From Collinsella sp. An7 (GTDB lineage Bacteria > Actinomycetota > Coriobacteriia > Coriobacteriales > Coriobacteriaceae): 64,000 nt of DNA. This document shows positions 1-9,100 of this stretch, piece by piece. Numbering within the stretch: position 1 is the stretch's first letter; the number at the start of each line of letters is the position of its first letter. Where the stretch lies: the NCBI RefSeq assembly GCF_002159335.1, contig NZ_NFHP01000003.1:62001-126000 (forward strand), written 5' to 3'. The position numbers and the translations under genes are program-made. The notes beneath the pieces were generated by a model. The model did not search any database. It was given only the letters and a program-made list of their open reading frames with translations, and was not told the origin of the DNA.

Positions 1-1
1 C

Positions 2-1195
2 AAGTGCGGACCGCTTCTCGAGGCGGCCGGCGTGTCGTGGGCGCTCGTAACAGGTGCTACGCCGGTCGCCGAGCGCGAGGAGACGGTCGCGCGCCTGGCC
101 GCGGGGGAGCTCAGCGTGATCTTTGGCACGCAGGCCCTGCTCTCGGACGACGTGGTGTTCAAGCGCCTCACGCTCGTGGTCATCGATGAGCAGCACCGTT
201 TTGGCGTAGGGCAGCGCAACGCCCTGCGCGCCAAGGGGCCGGGGGCCGACCTCCTCGTCATGACGGCCACGCCCATCCCGCGTACGCTCGCGCTCTCGGT
301 CTACGGCGACCTCTCCACGAGCATCATCCGTCATCGGCCCGTTCCCGGAGCGGGTGTGACCACCAGGGTGCTCACCGAGGCCAACCGCGACCTTGCCTAT
401 GGTGCCATCCGCGAGGCGCTCGAGCATGGGCAGCGCGCCTATGTGGTCTGCCCGCTCGTTGAGGAGGGGGACGCCGGCGACGGGCTCGACGACGTGCCGG
501 GTGCCGAGTCTGATGACGCCTCGGAGGAGGCGAACGGCCGTGGCGCGGGCAAGGGCTCGGGCAAACCTGCAGCCCCGCCGCTTCACAATGTAGCGAGCGA
601 GGTCGAGCGGCTCCGTCAGGTTTTTCCCGAAGCATGGGTGGAGCCCCTTACGGGACGCATGCGCGCGCGTGAGAAGGACGAGGCCATCGCCGCGTTCCGT
701 GCCGGCGAGGTGCAGATTCTCGTCTCGACCACCGTCGTCGAGGTGGGCGTTGACGTGCCGGAGGCAACCGTGATGGTCATCGAGAACGGCGAGCGCTTCG
801 GTCTGGCAACCCTGCACCAGCTACGCGGCCGCGTGGGCCGCGGTGAGGTGCCCGGGCGCTGCTTCGTGATGACGCACGCCCGTAGCAACGGGCGGCGCTC
901 GACGGCGCAGGAGCGGCTCGAGGCGCTCGAGCGCACCTCGGACGGCTTTGCGCTCGCCGAGCTCGATTTGCGCCTGCGCCACGAGGGTGAAATTCTCGGG
1001 TTTCGGCAGAGTGGCGGCGTGACGCTCCGCTTTGTTGACCTCGACGCCGATACCCCTATTATTGAGGCGGCGCACGACGATGCGGAGGAGCTCCTCCGTT
1101 ATTCGCGCGACCTGGGTACCGTGGCCACGATGCCGCTGAGGCAGGAGGTCGTGCTGCGCTATGGAGACGTTTTTCGGGAGGTGAGCGGCGGATGA
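2..1195 (+). CDS. recG: ATP-dependent DNA helicase RecG, 3' part
   Basis: Carboxy-terminal 397 codons of the RecG branch-migration helicase; the gene enters from the left edge, so its start and wedge domain are not visible. RecG remodels stalled forks and Holliday junctions using ATP. Visible superfamily 2 motifs are DEQH (about base 185), TATPIPRTLAL (about 262) and QLRGRVGRG (about 818), in the order expected for RecG. Between VCPLVEE and the next conserved block (about bases 455-585) there is an acidic, Gly/Ala-rich insertion of about 40 residues. The stop overlaps the rsmD start (ATGA), so the two genes are probably translationally coupled, a common recG-rsmD-coaD arrangement. Confidence 0.96.
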   Translation, partial: KCGPLLEAAGVSWALVTGATPVAEREETVARLAAGELSVIFGTQALLSDDVVFKRLTLVVIDEQHRFGVGQRNALRAKGPGADLLVMTATPIPRTLALSVYGDLSTSIIRHRPVPGAGVTTRVLTEANRDLAYGAIREALEHGQRAYVVCPLVEEGDAGDGLDDVPGAESDDASEEANGRGAGKGSGKPAAPPLHNVASEVERLRQVFPEAWVEPLTGRMRAREKDEAIAAFRAGEVQILVSTTVVEVGVDVPEATVMVIENGERFGLATLHQLRGRVGRGEVPGRCFVMTHARSNGRRSTAQERLEALERTSDGFALAELDLRLRHEGEILGFRQSGGVTLRFVDLDADTPIIEAAHDDAEELLRYSRDLGTVATMPLRQEVVLRYGDVFREVSGG

Positions 1196-1776
1196 GGATC
1201 GTCGGCGGTATGTGGCGCGGCCGGAGGCTCTTTGAGCCCTCGGGGAGCGATGTCACGCGCCCCACAACGGACCGTGTGCGCGAGGCAATGGCCTCGATGG
1301 TCGATTCCGCGCTCCCGGAGGGTATCGAAGGCGCACGCGTGCTTGACGCCTTTGGCGGCTCGGGTGCGCTCGGGATCGAGGTGCTCTCGCGCGGGGCGGC
1401 GTCGGCCACGTTTTTTGAGGCAGACCGCCGCGCGGCGCAACTCATCCGCAAGAACCTCGACCTTGTGGGCGCTGGTGCCCCACAGGCGCGTGTGGTTGCG
1501 GGGGACGTGCTCGCTGCCGCCGAGCGCGGCCGGGTCCCCGGGGGTCCCTTTGACCTCGTGCTGCTCGACCCTCCCTATGCCTTCGGTCCAGAACCCGTGG
1601 AGCGGCTCCTTGAGGCCTTGGCCGCCGCCGGGACGCTCGCTCCGGGAGCGCTCGCCCTTCATGAGCATGCCGCTCGCGACGCAGGAGCCCGCCCGGAGGG
1701 ATTTGAGGTCGTGCGTGAGAAGCGCTACGGCATCACAGGTGTCGACCTCCTGCGGATGGTTGCAACCGCCGGTTGA
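1192..1776 (+). CDS. rsmD: 16S rRNA (guanine-966-N2)-methyltransferase RsmD
   Basis: 194-residue SAM-dependent enzyme that methylates G966 of 16S rRNA during 30S assembly in the cytoplasm. The family start MRIVGGMWRGR is present, followed by the SAM-binding glycine loop DAFGGSGALGIE (about residues 52-63) and the N-methyltransferase catalytic motif DPPY (about residue 126). Length matches the family (about 180-200). The ATG overlaps the recG stop by four bases, which fixes the start. It is followed about 100 bases later by coaD, its usual neighbour in many bacteria. Confidence 0.95.
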   Translation: MRIVGGMWRGRRLFEPSGSDVTRPTTDRVREAMASMVDSALPEGIEGARVLDAFGGSGALGIEVLSRGAASATFFEADRRAAQLIRKNLDLVGAGAPQARVVAGDVLAAAERGRVPGGPFDLVLLDPPYAFGPEPVERLLEALAAAGTLAPGALALHEHAARDAGARPEGFEVVREKRYGITGVDLLRMVATAG

Positions 1777-1877
1777 GTAGCGTGTTCGCGTTGCCGCGCG
1801 TCGTTACAGGCCGCCGAGTCGTACGCTCCCACCTCGCGAACGCATCCCCGTTAGACTTGAGTAACCAAGGAGCCCAC

Positions 1878-2375
1878 ATGGAACCCACCATCACCCATGT
1901 TCTCGTGCCCGGAACCTTTGACCCCATAACCTATGGACACATGGATGTGGCCCGCCGCGCGCGGCGCATCTGTCCGCGGGTGACTGTTGCGGTGGCCGCG
2001 TCGCTCGGCAAGCGCGGCGTGGGCACGACGTTTTCGCTCGAGGAGCGCGTGGAGCTTGCCCGCGAGGCGCTCGCCGACCTCGATGGGGTGGAGGTGCTGC
2101 CGTTCTCGGGGCTCCTCGTCGACTTTGCCCACGAGGTGGGGGCGCAGGCGGTCGTCAAGGGTTTGCGTGCCATGACCGACTTTGAGTACGAGCTCCAGCA
2201 GGCCGACCTCAACTACCGGCTCGACCCGGAGCTCGAGAGCATCTTCGTTATGAGCAGCCCGGAGTACGGGTACCTCTCGTCCTCCGCGGTGCGGCAGATC
2301 GCCTCGTTTGGTGGTGACGTCTCGACCTTCGTGCCGCCGTGTGTTGCCGCGGCGCTGCGAACGCGCTTCAAATAG
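1878..2375 (+). CDS. coaD: phosphopantetheine adenylyltransferase CoaD
   Basis: 165-residue nucleotidyltransferase that makes dephospho-CoA from 4'-phosphopantetheine and ATP, the penultimate CoA step. The signature GTFDPITYGH lies at residues 12-21 and the second conserved block, YLSSSAVRQIASFGG, near residue 135. The reading frame is open from base 1773, but ATG 1878 is chosen because a ribosome site (AAGGAG) lies 7 bases upstream and the protein then begins directly before the first beta strand, as in the family. Follows rsmD. CoA made here feeds the acyl carrier protein arm encoded downstream (acpP). Confidence 0.95.
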   Translation: MEPTITHVLVPGTFDPITYGHMDVARRARRICPRVTVAVAASLGKRGVGTTFSLEERVELAREALADLDGVEVLPFSGLLVDFAHEVGAQAVVKGLRAMTDFEYELQQADLNYRLDPELESIFVMSSPEYGYLSSSAVRQIASFGGDVSTFVPPCVAAALRTRFK

Positions 2376-2435
2376 CATCATCGCCGGTATGTGGTAGTAT
2401 CAAACGATGATATGCAACCAATGAAAGGAGACGGG

Positions 2436-2939
2436 ATGCCCGGCGAACCCCTTCCTGGCGAGCGCATCGAGAGCCTCGTGGACGAGCTCGAGGGAATCAT
2501 CGAGGACGCTAAGCCCCCGTTTGGTAAGAATGCGCAGTTCAAGGTCATCGAGACCGAGGTCTTCTTCAACATTCTTGACGAGATTCGCATGAGCTACCCC
2601 GAGGAGTGGCAAAAGTCGCGTCGGATTCTCCGCGAGCGCGACGAGCTCATCTCCTCGGCAACGGCGCAGGCCGATTCCATCGTGGCCGACGCGCAGCAGC
2701 AGGCGCTCACCATCGCCGGCGAGCAAGAGATCGTGCGACTCGCTCAGCAGCAGGCCGAGGATATCCGCGCCCGTGCCGACCAGTACGAGCGCGACACGCG
2801 CTACGCCGCCGAGGACTACGCCGAGCAGGTGTTCACGCATCTCGAGGAGAATCTCAAGAGCCTGACCGGCACCGTGGCGCGCTGCCGTCAGCAGCTGACG
2901 GAGCAGGCGAACAACCCCGGCCTTACGAGCGGATACTAA
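2436..2939 (+). CDS. coiled-coil protein of unknown function
   Basis: 167 residues, predicted to be almost entirely helical and soluble. Residues 1-40 are acidic (IESLVDELEGIIEDAK), then a helix with a PFGKNAQFKVIE stretch, and from about residue 70 a long Ala/Gln/Glu-rich heptad region (QADSIVADAQQQ, IVRLAQQQAEDIRARADQYE) resembling ATP synthase b-subunit or DivIVA-type helices. No catalytic motif or membrane segment is seen. ATG 2436 is preceded by GGAG at 6 bases; an earlier in-frame start at 2391 lacks a ribosome site. It ends 1 base before the DUF177 gene, so it is probably co-transcribed with it. Similar proteins seem to sit between coaD and DUF177 in related actinobacteria, but I cannot assign a function. 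Confidence 0.8.
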   Translation: MPGEPLPGERIESLVDELEGIIEDAKPPFGKNAQFKVIETEVFFNILDEIRMSYPEEWQKSRRILRERDELISSATAQADSIVADAQQQALTIAGEQEIVRLAQQQAEDIRARADQYERDTRYAAEDYAEQVFTHLEENLKSLTGTVARCRQQLTEQANNPGLTSGY

Positions 2940-2940
2940 G

Positions 2941-3492
2941 ATGGCGTTCATCGAGCCGCTCGTTATCGAGCTTGCCGATCGCGTTGAGAACCCCGGAGAG
3001 AGCTGGCAGACCTCCGGGACGATCGACGTTGCCGGCTACACGGTGGGGGAGAAGGAGTTCATGCTCGACCACGGTGTGAGCTACGACGCGGTCTTTACCA
3101 ACGCCGGGGACGGCATTCTGCTCACGGGGCTCGTGCGCGCCGAGGTCACGGGTACCTGCGACCGGTGCCTGGAGCCTGCGCACTTTGATGTGGCCGGTGA
3201 GCTCCAGGAGTACTACCTCTTCCATGAGCCCGAGGACGCCGACGAGGACGACGATTACGAGCTTTTGGGTGAGGAGCGCAAGGTTGACCTTGCCGAGCCC
3301 ATCGCCGACGCCATCGTGATGGATACGCCCTTTGTGGTGATCTGCAAGCCCGACTGCAAGGGGCTGTGCCCCCATTGCGGGTGCAACCTCAACGAGGAGA
3401 CCTGCGACTGCGCCGAGCGGGCCGAGGAGGAGCGCGTCATGGGCGACGACAACCCCTTTGCGGCGCTCAAGAATCTCAAGCTCGACGAGTAA
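2941..3492 (+). CDS. DUF177/YceD-family cysteine-rich protein
   Basis: 183-residue member of the DUF177 (YceD) family, which in most bacteria is encoded immediately before rpmF; the E. coli and plant members are linked to 23S rRNA accumulation. The family cysteine pair is in GTCDRCLEP (about residue 75). An extra carboxy-terminal cluster, CKPDCKGLCPHCGCN followed by CDC, looks like a zinc site and is typical of Gram-positive versions. Position one base after the coiled-coil gene and upstream of rpmF supports the call. A ribosomal RNA or ribosome assembly role is inferred from family and context. Confidence 0.85.
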   Translation: MAFIEPLVIELADRVENPGESWQTSGTIDVAGYTVGEKEFMLDHGVSYDAVFTNAGDGILLTGLVRAEVTGTCDRCLEPAHFDVAGELQEYYLFHEPEDADEDDDYELLGEERKVDLAEPIADAIVMDTPFVVICKPDCKGLCPHCGCNLNEETCDCAERAEEERVMGDDNPFAALKNLKLDE

Positions 3493-3499
3493 CGCACCG

Positions 3500-3552
3500 G
3501 GATTGCCAACAGCTTGGAGCGGGGCGGGCGCTTGCGTTCGCCCTTGTTGGTT
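3500..3552. repeat. imperfect hairpin after the DUF177 gene
   Basis: CCAACA near 3507 pairs with TGTTGG near 3544, enclosing GGGCG/CGCCC around a GCGCTTGCG apex. It could act as a terminator for the upstream gene (followed by TTATGG rather than a clean T run). The GCGCTTGCG apex recurs in other gaps of this window. Confidence 0.4.
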
Positions 3553-3643
3553 ATGGGCGATGGGGGTGACCTCGCGGCCGTGTAATCCCGCGCTGTTTGG
3601 CCCTTGTCCGAGTTTTGCAGCTCGTGTGGTGAGAAAATGCCCC

Positions 3644-3672
3644 TTATCAGGTGCGGGGTTCTGTGCTAATAT
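3644..3672 (+). promoter_or_regulatory. sigma-70-like promoter for rpmF-plsX
   Basis: TTATCA at 3644-3649 and TAATAT at 3667-3672, separated by 17 bases, 53 bases before the rpmF start. The -10 box is near consensus and the -35 is weak. It would separate rpmF-plsX from the upstream DUF177 gene. Confidence 0.55.
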
Positions 3673-3725
3673 CGCTACTTGCGCGTATTCGTGCCTGTTA
3701 GCATACCTATGTGAGGAAGGTCAAC

Positions 3726-3905
3726 ATGCCAGTACCTAAGCAAAAGAAGGGCCGCGGCGCCACGCATCGCCGTCGTTCTGCCAACATGAAGATCAGCGCC
3801 CCCGCGCGTTCCACCTGCCCCCGTTGTCACGCGGTGAAGCTTCCGCATCACGTGTGCCCCAACTGCGGCTACTACAAGGACCGCGAGGTCATCGTTACCG
3901 AGTAG
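3726..3905 (+). CDS. rpmF: 50S ribosomal protein bL32
   Basis: 59-residue bL32, a small zinc protein of the large subunit. The start MPVPKQKKGRG followed by the Arg-rich THRRRSANMK is diagnostic. Two CxxC pairs (CPRC and CPNC, about residues 31-47) form the zinc knuckle, so this is the zinc-binding paralogue. ATG 3726 has GAGGAAGG 7 bases upstream; the frame is open from 3711 but that start has no ribosome site. The rpmF-plsX pairing links ribosome and phospholipid synthesis in many bacteria. Confidence 0.97.
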   Translation: MPVPKQKKGRGATHRRRSANMKISAPARSTCPRCHAVKLPHHVCPNCGYYKDREVIVTE

Positions 3906-3954
3906 CCCTTCCATGCGGGTATGGCTCGACGCGCGAGCGTGATTGACTCATGAT

Positions 3955-3979
3955 ATGGCCGGCTCTGGGAGTCGGCCAT
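3955..3979 (+). terminator. hairpin between rpmF and plsX
   Basis: Eleven-base-pair stem (ATGGCCG...CGGCCAT extended inward by a G-U and CTC/GAG) with a 3-nt loop, 24 bases before plsX. There is no strong T run, so it may be an attenuator or processing site rather than a full terminator. Confidence 0.4.
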
Positions 3980-4002
3980 TCTGCTATCGAAAGGGGTTTA
4001 GT

Positions 4003-5022
4003 ATGAGCAAGGTGAGGGTGTGCGTCGACGCCATGGGCGGTGACGAGGAGCCGTCGGTCGTTCTCGAGGGCATCGCGGCGGCGCTGGCTGCCGATCAAGA
4101 ACTCGAGGTGCTTGTCGCGGGGCCGGAGGAGGTCATCTCGGACTTCTGCGCCTCCCACGACCGCGCCGAGGCGCTTATCGCGCCGCAGGTCATCACCATG
4201 GAGGACGACCCCATCAAGGCCGTCATGACCAAGCGCAAGTCGAGTATCGTGCTCGCCTGTCGCGCCATCAAGAAGGGCAACGCCCAGGGCTTCTTCTCTG
4301 CCGGCTCCACCGGCGCCGTCACCGCGGCGGCGACGGCCTACGTAACGCCCTTCCGCTATGAGGAGGGCGGCGAGCGCCGGCCCATCCGCCCCTGCATCAC
4401 CACGGCCTTCCCCAACGCCAAGGGCGGCAACACCGTGTTTGCCGACATGGGAGCCAACCCCGACGTCGAGCCTGAGGATATCGTGCGCTTTGCTCAGATG
4501 GCCTCCGCGTACGCGCGCGTGGTCTGCGGGATCGACCACCCGAGCGTGGGCCTGCTCTCCAACGGCACCGAGGAGCACAAGGGCTCGCGCTTCACCCAGG
4601 CGTGCTTCCCGCTCATGGCCGAGCAAGTTCCCGGCTTTGCGGGCAACTGCGAGGGCACCGATCTGCTCACGGGGCGTCTCGACGTGATCGTGTCCGACGG
4701 CTTTGCCGGCAACATCGCCCTCAAGGCCACCGAGGGCGCGGCCAAGTTCCTCCTGGGCGAGCTCAAGCGCACGCTCCTCGGCTCGCTCAAGGGCAAGATC
4801 GCGGCGCTCCTCGTTAAGGACTCGCTCTACGCCATCAAGGAGAAGCTCTCGGGCGATGAGTACGGCGGTGCCATCCTCTTGGGCCTTAAGGGCGTCGTGC
4901 TTATCGGGCACGGTGCGACCTCCGTCGAGGCCGTCAAGAACGGCACGCTCGCCACGGCTCGTGCCGTGCGCGCCGGCCTGGTGGACGAGGTTGCGAGTTC
5001 CATGGAGGGCATCGTCGCCTAG
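4003..5022 (+). CDS. plsX: phosphate acyltransferase PlsX
   Basis: 339 residues. PlsX converts acyl-ACP to acyl-phosphate, the acyl donor for PlsY in phosphatidic acid synthesis at the membrane surface. It begins with the family motif VCVDAMGGDEEP (residues 5-16) and carries STGAVTAAATAY, DMGANPDVEPEDIV and LSNGTEEHKGS, all characteristic. ATG 4003 is preceded by AAAGGGG; the frame is open upstream from 3943 without a good ribosome site. Between rpmF and acpP as in many bacteria, although the fabD/fabG genes often found between plsX and acpP are missing here. Confidence 0.96.
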   Translation: MSKVRVCVDAMGGDEEPSVVLEGIAAALAADQELEVLVAGPEEVISDFCASHDRAEALIAPQVITMEDDPIKAVMTKRKSSIVLACRAIKKGNAQGFFSAGSTGAVTAAATAYVTPFRYEEGGERRPIRPCITTAFPNAKGGNTVFADMGANPDVEPEDIVRFAQMASAYARVVCGIDHPSVGLLSNGTEEHKGSRFTQACFPLMAEQVPGFAGNCEGTDLLTGRLDVIVSDGFAGNIALKATEGAAKFLLGELKRTLLGSLKGKIAALLVKDSLYAIKEKLSGDEYGGAILLGLKGVVLIGHGATSVEAVKNGTLATARAVRAGLVDEVASSMEGIVA

Positions 5023-5077
5023 CCGGTACCGGTCCCGCGCGCACCGCTTGTCCCGCCCTGTCCGCCCGACCGTCCGG

Positions 5078-5106
5078 TTGAGCCCGTCCGGGCGAGAGGG
5101 TAGAAT
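5078..5106 (+). promoter_or_regulatory. sigma-70-like promoter for acpP
   Basis: TTGAGC at 5078-5083 and TAGAAT at 5101-5106 with a 17-base spacer, 57 bases before the acpP start, in the gap after plsX. Confidence 0.6.
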
Positions 5107-5162
5107 CAGATTCAGCAAAACCACCGGTCGGCCCCATCGCCGGCCTGCAGGAAGGAGACGCC

Positions 5163-5405
5163 ATGGAGCGCTCAGAGATGCTTGCCAAGGTCGCCGAGGT
5201 CGCGGCCGACGTGCTCGGAGTCAGCGAGGACCAGATTACCGAGCAAACCACCTTCGATGACCTCGATGCCAATTCGCTCGACCGCCTCCAGCTCGTCACC
5301 GCGTTTGAGGACGAGTTTGATATCGAGATCCCCGAGGACCGTCTGCTGGGGATTGCCTCCGTTGCCGATGCGCTCGACGCCATCGAGGCGTCCCAGGAGG
5401 CCTAA
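5163..5405 (+). CDS. acpP: acyl carrier protein
   Basis: 80-residue acidic acyl carrier protein that carries growing fatty acyl chains on a phosphopantetheine arm. The attachment serine is in DANSLDRLQLV (about residue 39), a variant of the usual DSLD motif with Asn before Ser. The helical pattern ending IPEDRLLGIASVADALDAIE is typical. GAAGGAGA lies 6 bases upstream of the ATG. It sits between plsX, whose substrate is acyl-ACP, and rnc, and ends 5 bases before the rnc start. Confidence 0.95.
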   Translation: MERSEMLAKVAEVAADVLGVSEDQITEQTTFDDLDANSLDRLQLVTAFEDEFDIEIPEDRLLGIASVADALDAIEASQEA

Positions 5406-5410
5406 GCGCG

Positions 5411-6136
5411 TTGGCCGTCTCGGAGAAGCTCGCCCGCATCGAGAAGATCTGCGGCCACGAGTTCCACGACAAACTGCTGCTGCGGCGCGCCCTCACACAT
5501 CCCTCTGCCGTTGAGGGCGAGCCGGTGGGCTCTTCCTATGAGCGCCTTGAGTTTTTAGGCGACTCCATCCTGGGTGCCATCGTGGCCGATGCGCTCTACC
5601 GCAGCTACCCCAACCTCAACGAGGGTCGCCTTACGCGGCTCAAGGTCTCGCTCGTCTCGGGCGCCATGCTCTCCGAGGTGGGCGAGGAGCTCGGTATCGG
5701 ACGCTGCATCATCTTTGGCGCCTCGGAGCGGGGTGCCGCCGCGCGCGGCATGCACTCCGCGCTCGAGAACGTCTATGAGTCGCTCGTGGGCGCGCTCTTT
5801 CTCGATGGTGGTTGGGAGGCCGCCTCGGCGTTCATCACCGCCACGCTCAAGCCGCACCTTGCGGCGGACCTCGCATGGCGTCCCGAGAACCCCAAGTCGT
5901 ACCTCCAGGAGTGTGTGCAGCGCGACGGCTTTACCTCGCCCGCCTATAAGCTCGTGGGTACCGAGGGCCCGGCCCATGCCCCGACCTTTACCGCCGTGGC
6001 AATCGTGGACGGCGTGCGCCGTGGCCGGGGGAGCGGTACCTCCAAGAAGGAGGCGGAGGCGGCGGCCGCGCTCGACGCGCTCGAGCGCATGGGCTACACC
6101 AAGGACGGGGCCATCCCCGCCCGTGGCGCAGAATAG
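5411..6136 (+). CDS. rnc: ribonuclease III
   Basis: 241-residue double-strand-specific endoribonuclease that processes rRNA precursors and structured mRNAs. The catalytic signature ERLEFLGDSILG is near residues 44-55 and the second acidic cluster is in ENVYESLVGALFLDGG (about 120-135). The double-stranded RNA-binding domain starts at NPKSYLQECVQ (about 160) and ends KKEAEAAAALDAL. TTG 5411 is the only start that keeps the full first helix, with AGGAGG 10 bases upstream overlapping the acpP end. rnc-smc-ftsY is a conserved order. Confidence 0.95.
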   Translation: MAVSEKLARIEKICGHEFHDKLLLRRALTHPSAVEGEPVGSSYERLEFLGDSILGAIVADALYRSYPNLNEGRLTRLKVSLVSGAMLSEVGEELGIGRCIIFGASERGAAARGMHSALENVYESLVGALFLDGGWEAASAFITATLKPHLAADLAWRPENPKSYLQECVQRDGFTSPAYKLVGTEGPAHAPTFTAVAIVDGVRRGRGSGTSKKEAEAAAALDALERMGYTKDGAIPARGAE

Positions 6137-6145
6137 GGGCGTGCC

Positions 6146-9100
6146 GTGTACCTCAAGTCGCTCACCCTCAAGGGCTTCAAGTCGTTTGCCGACCGCGCCC
6201 ATATGACCTTTGAGCCAGGCCTCACCGTTATCGTGGGGCCCAACGGCTCGGGCAAATCCAATATCTCCGACGCGATCCTCTGGGTCCTCGGCGAGCAGAG
6301 CGCCAAGCAGCTCCGCGGCCAGGCCATGGAGGACGTCATCTTCTCGGGCTCATCGGCGCGCCAGCCGGTGGGCGTGGCCGAGGTCACGCTTGTGCTTGAT
6401 AACGCCGACCACGTGCTTCCTGTCGACTTTGACGAGGTGGCCATCACCCGGCGCATGTACCGCTCGGGCGAGAGCGAATACCTCATCAACCAGAGCCCGT
6501 GCCGCCTCATGGATATTCAAGACATCCTGCACGACTCGGGCCTCGGCAAAGACACCCACTCCATCATCAGCCAGGGCAAGCTCGACGCCATCCTTCAGAG
6601 CCGCCCCGAGGAACGGCGCGCCCTCGTGGAGGAGGCCGCCGGCATCTCCAAGCACAAGCGCCGCAAGGAGCGCGCCGCCAAGAAGATCGCCTCGATGGAC
6701 GAACACCTCACCCGTGCCCGCGACATCTCGCGCGAGATCACGCGCCAGCTGCGCCCGCTCGAGCGCCAGGTAGACCGCGCTCGCACCTACAAGGAGCTTT
6801 CGGCCCGCGCGAGCGAGCTCACGCAGATTCTTGCCGTGGACGAGCTCCGGCGCCTGCAGGAGCAGTGGGCGGGCATGGAGACGCGCGCCAAGGAGAGCGC
6901 CGCGGCGCTGGAGCTTGCGCGCTACCGCCTCTCCGAGAAGGAGCGCGAGCTCGAGAAGCTCCAGGTGTTGCTCGAGGAGAAGGGCCTCTTTGTGGGCGAC
7001 CTCGGCGAGCAGCGCCGTCACATGCAGGACGTGGTGGGGCGCATCGGGTCCGACATGCGCCTGCTTGAGGAGAAGGGCCACAACATGGTTGCCCGCCTCT
7101 CCGAGATGCGCGGCACCCTCTCGAGCTCCGAGCATCAGCGCCGCCGCGTTGCCGATGAGCTCGAGGATGCGCGCCGCCAGCTCGATGAGGTTCGCGCTGC
7201 GCTCGCCGTCGCTGAGGCAGACGTGAAGCGCCTTGAGCCCGCGGCCGACGAGCTGCATGCGCGCCGCGTGGAGCTCGATGGGCGACAGTCCGAGCTCGGA
7301 CGGGCCCAGCGCGAGAGCCAGCGTGCGGCAGACGATGCGGCGCTCTCGCTCGCCAAGCTGAACGAGACGCTCGCCAATGCCGAGCTTGAGGACGAGATGT
7401 TTGCCTCACGGCTCTCCCAGCTCGATGAGGGGGCCGAGGAGGTCGAGGCCTCGCTCGAGCATCGTCGCGACCGCGCCGACGAGCTCGAGGTGCTGCTTGC
7501 CTCGGCGCGCGAGGCGGCCGACGACGCCCGCTCTGCGATCGAGACGGCTGAGGCGGCCCTTGCCGAGCGACGCGAGCGCGAGTCCGAGGCGCGCGCCCGT
7601 CTTTCTGACGTGCGCTCGGAGCTGCAGAGCCTGACGCGCTTGGACGAGCGCCTCGCGGACGCCTCGCCGCTTGCGGCGCGCGTGGCCGAGAAGGCTGCCG
7701 ACACGGTGGCGGGACGGCTCGGCGATGTGATCGAGGCGCCCCGGGAGCTCGAGGGGCTCGTGGAGACGCTCCTCGCCGGCGATATCGACGCGCTCGTTAC
7801 CGAGGATGTTTCCACGCTTGCGCGTGCTGCGGCGTGCGCCCTTGCCGAGGAGGATGTCTCGGGCGAGGCGCTTCTTGCCGCCCGGACGCTCGAGGCACCG
7901 GCTCCCGTCGCCGGTGCGGCGGGTTACCGCCTTGTCGATAAGCTCGCCGTGCGCGAGGGCTATGCCGGCGTGGTCGGTGCGCTCCTCGGCGGGCTCTATG
8001 TGGTGGATACGATCGAGGATGCGCTTGCGGCGCCGGTAATCGCCGGGGTGACCTACGTTACGCCCGAGGGCGCCCGCGTGAGCGTGGGTGGCGCGGTGCG
8101 CGTGGGCTCGCCCTCCGACGCAGCCGCCGGCACCCTCGAACGCAAGCGTCGCATCCGCGAGCTTTCGGGTCTGGAGCCCGACCTCGCGTCGGTCTTTGAA
8201 CATGCAGGCGAGCTCGTTGCCGAGGCGGACGCTGCCGTTGCTGCGGCGCGTCGCGAGGTCTCAGCTGCCCAGGGCAAGATCGCCGAGCTTGAGGGCGAGC
8301 AGCGCTCCCTGCTCTCCGAGATCGGGCGGCTTGAGCAGTCGCTTGCCGCCTCGAGGGCCGAGCGCCAGCAGATCGAGCAGCGCCGCACCAAGGCTGCCGC
8401 CCAGGTGGCCGAGGCTCGGCCGCGTGTTGAGGAACTCACCCGTTCGCGCGACGAGGCTCGCGCCCGCGTGGGCGAGCTCGCACAGCAGATCGCCGAGATC
8501 GCCGACGAGCTCGACCGCGTGCGTCGCGACGATGCGGAGGCTGCGAGCACGCTCGGCGATGCCCGCGTCCGCCTTGCGCAGGCGCGCGAGCGCCAGAAGA
8601 GCCTGGGCAATCGCGTGCCCGAGCTTGAGCGTCGTCTCGAGGGCATCGACCGGCGCATCCGCGCCACGCGCCAGGCCTCACGCTCGCTCGAGGTGCTGCG
8701 CCTGCGTGTCGACCCGCTGCACGACCGCTACACCGCGCTCTCCGAGAAGGCCATGGACTGGGCCGCGCGCCTGCGCGACCAGGCATCGCTCGAGGAGGCG
8801 GACTCCGCTTCGCTCAAGAAGACCATCGAGGATGCCAAGGCCGACGTTGCCGCCGCCAAGCAGGAGGTAGAGGCGGCCCAGGCTGGACAGGGCGAGGTCA
8901 AGGTCGAGCGCGGCAAGCTCGAGGTTCAGGTCGAGAACGCCATCAAGGCCATCACCGCGGACGGTACGACGGTGCTTGAGGAGGCGCTCAACCTCCCCGC
9001 GCCCGAGGACCGCGCCGCCGCCGAGCGCGAGCTCCGCACCCTAGTGACCAAGATCAACAACCTTGGGCCCGTCAACCAGGTGGCTATGGAGGAGTACGAG

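Noticed and set aside
3895-5124. 409-residue minus-strand frame antisense to plsX
   Set aside because: Mirror frame of a clear plsX gene; composition typical of antisense to GC-rich coding DNA.
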